Positions 16,616 through 24,944 of a stretch of DNA of 62,066 bases are shown here, in pieces. Numbering within the stretch: the stretch's first letter is position 1; each line of letters starts with the position of its first letter. The DNA is from Zoogloea sp041904905 (GTDB lineage: Bacteria; Pseudomonadota; Gammaproteobacteria; Burkholderiales; Rhodocyclaceae). The translations under genes were made by a program, and so were the position numbers. The notes below the pieces were generated by a model, which saw only the letters and a program-made list of their open reading frames with translations, had not been told where the DNA came from and did not search any database. The stretch is from assembly GCF_041904905.1 (NCBI RefSeq), contig NZ_JAYRMI010000015.1, positions 1 through 62,066 of the forward strand. The letters run 5' to 3'.

Positions 16616-18667
16616 ATGCGCGCCGTCATCCGCCTGCTGCTCCGCTTCGGCGCCGCCCTGGCGCTGGCCGGCGCGGCCCCCACGGCCGCCCTCGCCCTCG
16701 ACATCGTCCGGCTCGCGGCGGTCGAGCGCGAACCCTACGCCGGCGCCGCATTGCCCGATCAGGGCTACGTGCCCGAAGTGGCCCGGGCCGCCTTCGCCCG
16801 CAGCGGCTATCGGGTCCAGACCGCCTTCTACCCCCCCGACCGTGCCCGCCATCTGGCCGAAGCCGGCGAGGTGGACGGCTGGATGCCGGTGCACGCCGAC
16901 CCGGCGCTACAAGCCGGCTTCGTGCTCTCCGCCCCCCTGCCGGGGGATCAGCTGGGGCTGCTCAAGCGCAAGGAGTCGCCCATCCGCCTGCCCGCCGACG
17001 CCGCCCGACGCCCCGCCGTCGCCCTCGACGCCCTCGCCGGCCTGCGCGTCGGCATCGCCCGCGGCAGCATCTCCGGCCCCGCCGCCGCCGCCGTCGCCCC
17101 CCTGCGCACCGAGCGGGTCGCCCTCGACGTGCAGAACCTCGACAAGCTCGCCAACGGCCGGATCGATCTCGCGCTCATCGACAAATACCTCGCCGCCGAC
17201 CTGATGGCCCTCCAGCGCCCCCAGTACATCGGCAAGCTGGAGTTCCTCGCCCCGGTGCTGTTCCAGAGCAGCTTCCACCTCGCCTTCCCGGTGGGCAACG
17301 CCCGCCACGCCGAACTTCAGCGCGCCTTCGATGCCGGGCTGAAAGCCCTCGAGAAAGACGGCAGCCTGGGCCGCATCCTCGCCCGGCACGGGCTGGCGGC
17401 GCCGGCCGAAGCCCGGGGCAAGGGCGTCCGGCTCACCATCGGCACCGTCAACAACCCCGACATGCAGGTCATGCAGCGCCTGTCCCGCCAGTTCGAGAAA
17501 ACCCACCCGGGCATCGAACTCGAATGGCGGGTGCTTGAAGAGAACATCCTGCGCCGGCGCACCCTCAGCGACCTGGCCATCGGCGACGGCCAGTTCGACG
17601 TCATCACCATCGGTCCCAACGAGGCCCAGACCTGGCGCACCGGCTGGCTCACCCCCATCGCCGGGCTGCCCGCAAGCTACGACCTGGACGACATCCTCCC
17701 CAGCGTCCGCCAGCAGCTCACCGTCAACAACACGCTCTACGCCCTGCCCTTCTACGCCGAAAGCTCGATGACCTACTACCGGGCCGATCTCTTCCGTCAG
17801 GCCGGGCTGGTGATGCCGGCGCGGCCCACGGTCAAGGACATCCAGCACTTCGCCCGCCAGCTCCACCGCCCCGAGCGGCAGCAGTACGGCATCTGCCTGC
17901 GCGGCCGCCCCGGCTGGGGCGAGAACGTCGCCATCGTCGGCACCCTCGCCAACACCTTCGGCGGGCGCTGGTTCCGCCCCGACTGGACGCCCGAGCTGGA
18001 CTCCCCGGAATGGGTCCGGGCGGTCGGCTGGTATCTCGACATGCTCCGCCACTACGGCCCGCCCAACCCCGAGCGCAACGGCTTCAACGAGAACCTCCGG
18101 CTCTTTGCCGACGGCCACTGCGCCATCTGGATCGACGCCACCGTCGCCGCCGGCAGCCTCTACAACCCCAAGGAATCCCGGGTCGCCGACGCCCTGGGCT
18201 ACGCCGCCGCCCCGGTCGCCGTCACCGTCAAGGGCGCCCACTGGCTGTGGACCTGGGCGCTCGCGATCCCCGCCTCCACCGCCAGACGACAGGCCGCGCT
18301 GGAGTTCATCGCCTGGGCCACCTCGAAGGATTACATCCGCCTCGCGGCTGCCGAGCAGGGCTGGGTGTCGGCACCGCCGGGCACCCGCCGCTCCACCTAC
18401 GACAACCCCGCCTACAAGGCCGCCGCCCCGTTCTCGGGCTTCGTGCTGGAGGCCCTCACCAGCGCCGACCCGCGCAACCCCACCCTCCGCGCCGTGCCCT
18501 ACACCGGCATCCAGGTGCTCTCGATTCCCGAGTTCCCCGCCATCGGCAACCTCGTCGGCCAGGAGATCGCCCAGGCCCTCACCAGCGGCCAGAGCGCCGA
18601 ACAAGCCCTACGCCGGGCCCAGAGCCGCACCGTCAAGCAGATGCGCGACGCCGGCTACCAGCCCTGA
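16616..18667 (+). CDS. Fusion of two periplasmic solute-binding domains (SBP family 3 + family 1)
   Basis: This 683-residue exported protein has a signal peptide (LLLRFGAALALAGAAPTAALA). A first binding domain of the amino-acid type (SBP_bac_3, about 27-265; YVPEVARAAFARSGYRV, VDGWMPVHADPA) follows. It then has a complete second domain of the carbohydrate/polyol type (SBP_bac_1, about 270-665; TIGTVNNPDMQVMQRLSRQF, WRVLEENILRRR, LPFYAESSMTYYRADLF). ABC-transporter binding proteins normally have one such domain, and no permease or ATPase gene is nearby. With a regulator upstream and a kinase downstream, a sensing role in the periplasm is likely; that is inference. The start at 16616 places the signal peptide correctly, immediately after the previous stop. 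Confidence 0.82.
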   Translation: MRAVIRLLLRFGAALALAGAAPTAALALDIVRLAAVEREPYAGAALPDQGYVPEVARAAFARSGYRVQTAFYPPDRARHLAEAGEVDGWMPVHADPALQAGFVLSAPLPGDQLGLLKRKESPIRLPADAARRPAVALDALAGLRVGIARGSISGPAAAAVAPLRTERVALDVQNLDKLANGRIDLALIDKYLAADLMALQRPQYIGKLEFLAPVLFQSSFHLAFPVGNARHAELQRAFDAGLKALEKDGSLGRILARHGLAAPAEARGKGVRLTIGTVNNPDMQVMQRLSRQFEKTHPGIELEWRVLEENILRRRTLSDLAIGDGQFDVITIGPNEAQTWRTGWLTPIAGLPASYDLDDILPSVRQQLTVNNTLYALPFYAESSMTYYRADLFRQAGLVMPARPTVKDIQHFARQLHRPERQQYGICLRGRPGWGENVAIVGTLANTFGGRWFRPDWTPELDSPEWVRAVGWYLDMLRHYGPPNPERNGFNENLRLFADGHCAIWIDATVAAGSLYNPKESRVADALGYAAAPVAVTVKGAHWLWTWALAIPASTARRQAALEFIAWATSKDYIRLAAAEQGWVSAPPGTRRSTYDNPAYKAAAPFSGFVLEALTSADPRNPTLRAVPYTGIQVLSIPEFPAIGNLVGQEIAQALTSGQSAEQALRRAQSRTVKQMRDAGYQP

Positions 18668-18685
18668 GCGCCGGCCGCCGCCCCC

Positions 18686-20299
18686 TCACGCCGACGGCCG
18701 CTCCGGCGCGCATCGCGGAATCGTCACCCGGAACTCCGCCCCCTGCCCCGGCTCGCTCACCGCCTCGATGCTGCCGCCCAGCAGCCCCATCACGATGTTG
18801 CGGGCGATGTGCAGCCCCAGCCCCGACCCGCCCTGCCCCAACCGGGTAGTGAAGAAGGGCTCGAAGAGCCGCCGACGCACCTCCGGGGCGATGCCCACCC
18901 CGTCGTCCCACAGCACCAGCAGCACCCGGTCGCCCTCCAGCGCCCGCGCGGAGATCGTCACGCAGCCGGCGTCGCGCCCGGCAAAACCGTGGATCAGGGC
19001 GTTGAGCACCAGGTTGGTCAGCACCTGGCCGAGGGGGCCGGGGTAGCTGTCCAGGCTCAGCTCGGGCAGCTCGGTCTCGATACGGTAGGGCGTGTGGTTG
19101 AAGCGCGGCCGCACCATCATCAGCACCTCGCCCACCACCTCGCCCAGCTCGAACTGCCGGCGCATGTCGGTCGTCTGGTCCACCGCCAGCTGCTTGATGC
19201 CGCGCACCAGGTCGGCCGCCTTGGTCACGTTGCGGCGCAGGATGTCCTGCCCCTCCCGGGCGTCGATCAGGTGGCGGTCCAGATCGGACCGGCGCAGGGT
19301 GTTGGCGGCCACCCGCCGCTCCATCTCGGCCAGCTGATCCTCCAGGGTCGTCACCACCGTCATCGCGTTGCCCAGCGGCGTGTTCAGCTCATGGGCGACC
19401 CCCGCCACCAGCCCGCCCAGGGACGCCAGCTTCTCGGCCTCGATCAGCCCGCTCTGGGTATCGCGCAGCGCCTCCATCGCCGCCCGCAGCTCGTCGTTGG
19501 CCCGCGACAGCGCCTCCGTCCGCTCCGCCACCCGCTGCTCCAGCAGCGCCGACTGGGCCGTCAGCTCCCGGTTCTTGCCCTGCAGATCCTCGAAGGCCGC
19601 CAGCAGCGCCACCCGCATGCCCTCCAGCGCCCGCGCCACGCCGCCCAGCTCGTCGTCCCGCAGCGGGCGGATCTCGCCGCTCAGATCGCCGGTGGACAAA
19701 CGCCCCGCCGACGCCGCCAGCGCCTCCATCGGCAGGAGCAGCCGGCGCTGCAGGAAAGCCATGATGAGGATGCCGCCCAGCACCAGCATCGCGATGGTGA
19801 TCGACATCGTCCGGCGCACCGCGTCGCCGGCCACCTCCAGGTAGGGCGCGACGCTCATCGCCACCGCCACCTTGCCGATGGTCTCCCCGCTGGCCACGAT
19901 CTCCGTCTCGCTGCGCATCACCGCCGACGCATCGGCCGGCGCCGCCCCGGCGTGCTCGACAAACGGCTGGGTGCCGGCCCGGTCGAACACCACCACCGAC
20001 ACGATCCGCCGGTCGTCCGCCACCAGCGCCTGCACGATGCCCTCGGCGCTGTCCCGGGCGTAATCCCACAGCGGCCCCTGCATCGTCAGGGCCAGCACCT
20101 GGGTGGTGCGGGCCAGGTCGCGGGCCAGATCGGCCCGGGCCCGCTCCTCGCCCAGAAAGCGCTCGATCGCGAAGGTGGTGGCCCCGGCCGCCATCAGCCC
20201 GAACAGCACCGCCAGCAGCGCGATCCAGCGCACCCGGGTGAGCAGCAGGCGCCCCTGACGGCGCAGGGAGCGCCGCGGCTCCGATGGAGATTTACTCAT
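18686..20299 (-). CDS. Membrane sensor histidine kinase
   Basis: This 537-residue kinase has TM1 (about 24-45, WIALLAVLFGLMAAGATTF), a periplasmic domain (about 46-165, LWDYARDSAEGIVQALVADD) and TM2 (about 168-190, MSITIAMLVLGGILIMAFL). HAMP and coiled coil follow, then a dimerisation/phospho-acceptor region with His in VAHELNTPLGNAM and a HATPase_c domain (NLVLNALIHGF, LWDDGVGI, GQGGSGLGLHIARNI). It has no REC domain. It is convergent with the binding-protein fusion (18 nt between stops). The natural partner is the REC-DUF3369-EAL protein, with the fusion as possible ligand-presenting partner. Confidence 0.88.
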   Translation of the reverse strand: MSKSPSEPRRSLRRQGRLLLTRVRWIALLAVLFGLMAAGATTFAIERFLGEERARADLARDLARTTQVLALTMQGPLWDYARDSAEGIVQALVADDRRIVSVVVFDRAGTQPFVEHAGAAPADASAVMRSETEIVASGETIGKVAVAMSVAPYLEVAGDAVRRTMSITIAMLVLGGILIMAFLQRRLLLPMEALAASAGRLSTGDLSGEIRPLRDDELGGVARALEGMRVALLAAFEDLQGKNRELTAQSALLEQRVAERTEALSRANDELRAAMEALRDTQSGLIEAEKLASLGGLVAGVAHELNTPLGNAMTVVTTLEDQLAEMERRVAANTLRRSDLDRHLIDAREGQDILRRNVTKAADLVRGIKQLAVDQTTDMRRQFELGEVVGEVLMMVRPRFNHTPYRIETELPELSLDSYPGPLGQVLTNLVLNALIHGFAGRDAGCVTISARALEGDRVLLVLWDDGVGIAPEVRRRLFEPFFTTRLGQGGSGLGLHIARNIVMGLLGGSIEAVSEPGQGAEFRVTIPRCAPERPSA

Positions 20300-20432
20300 G
20301 ATTCATGCTCTCGCTCCGAAGCCGCGAGCCTAGCACGCCGGCCGCGCCGCGGACGCCCCGCAGCGCACCGGCGAAAGGCCGGAAGCTCATGATATAGTTC
20401 GAGGTTTTCCCGAATCCGCCAGGGCCACGATC

Positions 20433-21537
20433 ATGGAAGCAGAACGCCTCAACGCCATCTCCAACAAGCTCGCCGACCTGAAGGCCCGGGAGCTCGAACT
20501 TCGGAGGTATCTTTGACTACGACAACAAGGCTGAAAAGCTGATCGAAGTCAGCAAGCAACTCGAAGACCCCGACATCTGGAACGACGCCGCCCGGGCCCA
20601 GGAGCTAGGCAAGGAGAAGAAAGTCCTCGAAGGCGTGGTGCTCACCCTCGACGGCATCGAGCAGGGCCTCGCCGACGGCAAGGATCTGTTCGAACTCGCG
20701 TCCATGGAAGACGACGAAGACACCATGCAGGCCGTCGAGGCCGACGTGGCCACCGTCGAGGCCAGCGTGGGCGAGCTCGAGTTCCGCCGCATGTTCAACA
20801 ACCCGATGGACGGCAACGCCTGCTTCATCGAAATCCAGGCCGGCGCCGGCGGCACCGAAGCCCAGGACTGGGCCGGCATGCTCGAACGCATGTACCTGCG
20901 CTACTGCGAGCGCAAGGGCTTCCAGGTCGAGCTGCTCGAAGAATCCGAAGGCGAAGTGGCCGGCATCAAGAGCGCCACCATCAAGGTCGGCGGCGAATAC
21001 GCCTACGGCTTCCTGCGCACCGAGACCGGCATCCACCGCCTCGTCCGCAAGAGCCCCTTCGACTCCAACGCCCGCCGCCACACCAGCTTCACCTCGGTCT
21101 TCGTCTACCCCGAGGTCGACGACTCCATCGAGATCGAGATCAACCCCGCCGACGTGCGCACCGACACCTACCGCGCCTCCGGCGCCGGCGGTCAGCACAT
21201 CAACAAGACCGACTCGGCGGTGCGTCTCACCCACATCCCGTCGGGCATCGTCGTGCAGTGCCAGAACGACCGCTCCCAGCACCGCAACAAGGACGAAGCC
21301 TGGTCCATGCTGCGCGCGCGCCTCTACGAACTCGAACTGCGCAAGCGCCAGAGCGAGCAGCAGAAGCTCGAAGACGCCAAGAGCGACATCGGCTGGGGCC
21401 ACCAGATCCGCTCCTACGTGCTGGACCAGTCCCGCATCAAGGATCTGCGCACCAACTACGAAGTGGGCAACACCCAGGGCGTGCTCGACGGCGACCTGGA
21501 CGGCTTCATCCAGGCCAGCCTCAAGCAGGGCGTCTAA
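20433..21537 (+). CDS. prfB: Peptide chain release factor 2, made by programmed +1 frameshift
   Basis: This 367-residue RF2 recognises UGA/UAA stop codons. Translation starts at 20433 and reads 27 codons to an in-frame TGA (20514-20516). A +1 shift at CTT-T then continues in the next frame (GAC TAC GAC...) to the stop at 21537. The SPF anticodon-mimic tripeptide (RKSPFDSNARR) and the GGQ catalytic motif (GAGGQHINKTDSAVR) are present. The gene would be mis-annotated as truncated if the shift were ignored. In many betaproteobacteria lysS follows directly; here about 8.7 kb of other genes intervene. Confidence 0.97.
20503..20516 (+). promoter_or_regulatory. prfB frameshift signal
   Basis: GGAGG-TAT-CTT-TGA-C: an internal Shine-Dalgarno-like GGAGG lies 3 nt before the slippery CTT, followed by the RF2-sensitive stop TGA and C. 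E. coli has AGGGGG-TAT-CTT-TGA-C with the same spacing. It gives autoregulation: low RF2 favours the shift. Confidence 0.95.
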
Positions 21538-21599
21538 GCCCATCGCGGGCTGCGGGCCGATGTGCCCGCAGCCCCACACCTCACCAGCCCTCCGCCACC

Positions 21600-22862
21600 A
21601 TGTCCCGTCTCCTCGCCTGGCTCGGTGCCCTCCTCCTGCTGCCGCTGTGCGCCGGCCTGCTCGTCGTCGCCCTGGCCCTGGAAGACCGGCCCCTGGTGGC
21701 CGGTGGCGACGAGATCTCCGCCGCCGCCATCGCCCGCGCCCGGGACATCCTGCGCCGCAACGACCCCCGCCGCCTCGCCCCCAACACCACCCGCGAGGTG
21801 CGTGTGGCCGGCGCCGATCTCGAAACCCTGCTCAACTTCGCCGCCCGACGCGGCATCCGCGGCAGCGCCAGCCTCGATCTGCGCCAGGCGGGCGCCGACG
21901 TGCGCTACACCGCCACCCTGCCGCGCCTGCTCGCCGACCTCGGCGTCGGCCGCTTCCTCAACGTGGACGCCCGCCTCGGCACCAGCGACGGGCAGCTCCA
22001 GGTCGAGCAGGTCCGCATCGGCCGCATCCCGGTGCCCGGCCCGCTGTTCGAAGCCCTCCTCGCCCAGTACATCCGCCACACCGATCTGGCCCCCGAGATC
22101 GCCCTGCTCAGGAAGACCGTCGCCCGGGTCGCCATCGCCCCGGCCGAACTCACCCTCACCTACGTCTGGCAGCCCGAGCTGCTCGACTCCGCCCGCAAGC
22201 TGGCCATCGGCCCGGCGGAGCAGCAACGCCTCGCCGCCGCCCAGCAGCAGTTCGTCGCCGCCATCGGCCGCACCGCCCCGGGCAGCCGCAAGCTCGCCCT
22301 CGCCGACGTGCTCGGCCCGCTCCTCCAGCAAGCCGGCGCCCAGGCCGGCGCCGACCGCGGCCAGGCCTACCGCGACGTGCTGCTGGTGACTGCGCTGCAC
22401 CTGTCCGGCCGCAACATCGCCGCGCTGATCCCCGACGCCGCCCGCTGGCCCCGCCCCCGCCCGGTCACCCTCACCCTGCGCGAGCGGGGCGACCTCGCCC
22501 AGCACTTCGTGATCTCCGCCGCCATCGCCGCCCACGCCGGCGAGCCCCTCGCCAAAGCCATCGGCCTCGAGAAGGAGATCGACGACGCCCAGCGCGGCAG
22601 CGGCTTCTCCTTCGTCGACCTGGCCGCCGACCGGGCCGGCACCCGGCTCGGCCAGCTCGCCGCCCGGAGCCCCGAGCGCCTCGCCGCCGCGGTCGCCGCC
22701 GGCCTCACCGACGCTGCCCTGCTGCCGTCCATCGACGGCCTGCCCGAGCACATGATGGCCGACGAGTTCCGCCGCCGCTTCGGCAGCCCCGAGGCCCCCG
22801 CCTACCGCCAGATGAGCGACGAGATCGACCGGCGCATCGCCGCCCTGGCCCTGTTCCGCTGA
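21600..22862 (+). CDS. Membrane-anchored protein of unknown function
   Basis: This 420-residue protein has an N-terminal hydrophobic segment (LAWLGALLLLPLCAGLLVVALAL) as uncleaved anchor or signal peptide, and the rest is probably periplasmic. A conserved-looking C-terminal part includes HFVISAAIAAHAGEPLAKA, then GSGFSFVDLAADRAGTRLG. I have seen similar wording in uncharacterised proteobacterial proteins but cannot name the family or give a function. It lies 62 nt after prfB and ends 13 nt before the first gene of the Jet-like operon, so it may be co-transcribed with it, although a periplasmic protein has no known part in Wadjet systems. Confidence 0.65.
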   Translation: MSRLLAWLGALLLLPLCAGLLVVALALEDRPLVAGGDEISAAAIARARDILRRNDPRRLAPNTTREVRVAGADLETLLNFAARRGIRGSASLDLRQAGADVRYTATLPRLLADLGVGRFLNVDARLGTSDGQLQVEQVRIGRIPVPGPLFEALLAQYIRHTDLAPEIALLRKTVARVAIAPAELTLTYVWQPELLDSARKLAIGPAEQQRLAAAQQQFVAAIGRTAPGSRKLALADVLGPLLQQAGAQAGADRGQAYRDVLLVTALHLSGRNIAALIPDAARWPRPRPVTLTLRERGDLAQHFVISAAIAAHAGEPLAKAIGLEKEIDDAQRGSGFSFVDLAADRAGTRLGQLAARSPERLAAAVAAGLTDAALLPSIDGLPEHMMADEFRRRFGSPEAPAYRQMSDEIDRRIAALALFR

Positions 22863-22875
22863 ACCCGCCGCCCCC

Positions 22876-24240
22876 ATGTCCGACCCGCGCACCGACGCCC
22901 CCTTCCACGACTTCCTCGCCCCCGGCGTGGCCGCCGACGACGTGCCCGAGCTTGCCCCGCTGCTCGCCGCCCGGCCGCTGCTGGCCGCCTTCAGCACCCT
23001 CTTCCACGGCAGCGAGGCCGAAGTGCTGATGCGCCTGATGGTGCTGCGCGAGATCGGCCGCGAGAACGAATCCCCCCGCTGGGGCCCGGATCAACTCCGC
23101 CAGCGCTTCGCCTTCCTCGACCCGGTCAAGCTTGAGACCGCCCTGCGCCGCCTGCGCGGCAACGGCCTGCTGGAGATCGGCGAGGACAACCTCTACGCCC
23201 TCTCCGACATCGGCCGCAACGCCGTGGCTGCGCTCGGCATGCTCCTCAGCTTCAGCGCAGAGGACGACCTCGAACTCGGCTTCCTCACCGCCCAGCTGGC
23301 CGGCCTGCAGGCCGTCGGCAGCATCACCCCGGAAGCCCTCGGCCACCTCCTCGGCAAGCTCAACGACCTCGCCTGGCACTTCGAGGACGCCATCGCCTCC
23401 GGCTCCGAGTTCCGCATCGCCGACGCCCGCCGCAAGCTCTCCGCCAACATGCGCTGGATCGAGAAGGGCACCGACGTCCTGCGCCAGCTCCTGGCCGACC
23501 CCGAAGTCCCCTTCGACCTCGCCCGGGTCGCCCAGCGCATCGGCCTCGCCCAGTCGCGGCTGGCCCGGGTGGACGCCGCCTTCCAGCGCGCCCTCAACAA
23601 GATCGAAGCCCAGCGCGTCACCCTGGGCGGCTCCGGCATCTCCTCCAGCGACGTGGCCCGCTGGCTGCGCGGCCTCGACGCCCGGCGCCTGGCCGCCATG
23701 GCCGACAGCGCCCTCGCCCCGGCGCCCGAACTCACCCTCCTCGCCGGCGGCCACGAAATCCTCGACCGGGCCGAACTCGCCCTCTCCGAAGAAGCCCGCC
23801 GGATCGAAGCCGACACCGCCCTGCCGCCCCCCGAAGACGCCCCCGCCAACCGCGCCCCCGAACAGGAAGACCTGCGCCTCCTGCAGCACTTCAGCCAGCG
23901 CCTCGCCAGGCTCGCCGAGCCCGGCGCGGAGCCCGCCAGCCTCGCCCGCCTGGTCGCCGGCGGCGGCTTCCCCGCCAGCAGCTACCGCCTGTCGCTGCTC
24001 GCCCTGCTGGCCGATGGCGGCGACGGCGACTCCGGCAGCGCCGGCCCCACCGACGGCCCCATCGGCGACTTCATGCGCCTGCCCCTGGACGTGCTCTTCG
24101 AATCGGCCACCGTGCCGGTGGGCGAAGACGAGATCGCCCGCATGTCCGCCGGTCTGGTGGGCGCCCGCGGCAGCCTGCCCGCCCCCGAAGCCATCCCGGT
24201 CCTCGCCGACCCCGACGAACCCCACGCCCCCCACGCCTGA
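22876..24240 (+). CDS. jetA: Wadjet JetA / MksF-like kleisin
   Basis: This 454-residue protein has an N-terminal winged-helix region (RPLLAAFSTLFHGSEAEVLM, then LETALRRLRGNGLLEIGEDN and ALSDIGRNAVAAL) and a long helical middle, as in MukF/MksF/JetA kleisins. The C-terminal part is acidic and ends in a helical segment. Kleisins bridge the heads of the SMC ATPase. Identification rests mainly on context: first in a four-gene run with a MukE-like protein, an SMC ATPase and a Toprim nuclease, in canonical JetABCD order. The stop overlaps the start of the next gene by 1 nt. Confidence 0.72.
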   Translation: MSDPRTDAPFHDFLAPGVAADDVPELAPLLAARPLLAAFSTLFHGSEAEVLMRLMVLREIGRENESPRWGPDQLRQRFAFLDPVKLETALRRLRGNGLLEIGEDNLYALSDIGRNAVAALGMLLSFSAEDDLELGFLTAQLAGLQAVGSITPEALGHLLGKLNDLAWHFEDAIASGSEFRIADARRKLSANMRWIEKGTDVLRQLLADPEVPFDLARVAQRIGLAQSRLARVDAAFQRALNKIEAQRVTLGGSGISSSDVARWLRGLDARRLAAMADSALAPAPELTLLAGGHEILDRAELALSEEARRIEADTALPPPEDAPANRAPEQEDLRLLQHFSQRLARLAEPGAEPASLARLVAGGGFPASSYRLSLLALLADGGDGDSGSAGPTDGPIGDFMRLPLDVLFESATVPVGEDEIARMSAGLVGARGSLPAPEAIPVLADPDEPHAPHA

Positions 24241-24938
24241 TGGAACAACAGATCCGGACCCTCACCGCCCGCCTGCTGGCCAGCCGCAGCCTGCCGCGCA
24301 CCGATCCGCAGGTGCGCCGCGCGCTGGTGGACGAAGCCTTCCGAGCGGATCTCGACGCCCGCCTCTCGGCCGTCGGCCTGCAGCTCATCGACAACCCCTA
24401 CGCCGCCCACGTCGCCGTGGCCCTGGCCGACGACGTGCACGAACCCGTCTTCGGCGCCACCCGCGAATACGCCGCCAGCAACGTCGGCCTCACCCGCGAC
24501 CAGCTCGCCCTGCTGGTGGTCATCTGGGCCCTCATCGTGCTGCCCAAGCGCGAGCGCCAGGTCAGCCGCCAGAAGCTCGCCGACGACGGCCAGGGCGACA
24601 TGTTCGGCCAGGACGCCCCCCTCGAACGCGGCGAGGAAGTCGCCGGCGCCATCGCAGAAGCCTCGCTGCTGGCCGACTTCGCCCCCGTGCTCGGCCACAA
24701 GACCTACGTCCAGGGCAAGCTCCTGTCGCGCCTCGCCCAGCTCGGGTTCATCGAACGCCGCGGCGGCATGATCCACGAAGGCCCGCTCCTCGACGTGCTC
24801 CTCGACTACCGCCTGATGGCCGACCGCATCATCTACGGCACCCTCGGCGAAGTGCTCTCCGAAGCCGGCCACCCGCCGCCCGCCCAGGCCGCCTTCGACG
24901 CCCCCGCGCCCGACACCGACGAACCGACCGACGACTGA
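24240..24938 (+). CDS. jetB: Wadjet JetB / MksE-like subunit
   Basis: This 232-residue protein has the expected size of MukE/MksE/JetB. The sequence shows two winged-helix-like parts (YAASNVGLTRDQLALLVVIW and KLLSRLAQLGFIERRG) and an Asp/Pro-rich tail. In SMC complexes of this class the E subunit dimer binds the kleisin and DNA. The start codon overlaps the previous stop (TGATG), so the subunits are translationally coupled. Six nt separate it from the SMC gene. Confidence 0.7.
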   Translation: MEQQIRTLTARLLASRSLPRTDPQVRRALVDEAFRADLDARLSAVGLQLIDNPYAAHVAVALADDVHEPVFGATREYAASNVGLTRDQLALLVVIWALIVLPKRERQVSRQKLADDGQGDMFGQDAPLERGEEVAGAIAEASLLADFAPVLGHKTYVQGKLLSRLAQLGFIERRGGMIHEGPLLDVLLDYRLMADRIIYGTLGEVLSEAGHPPPAQAAFDAPAPDTDEPTDD

Positions 24939-24944
24939 CCGCCC

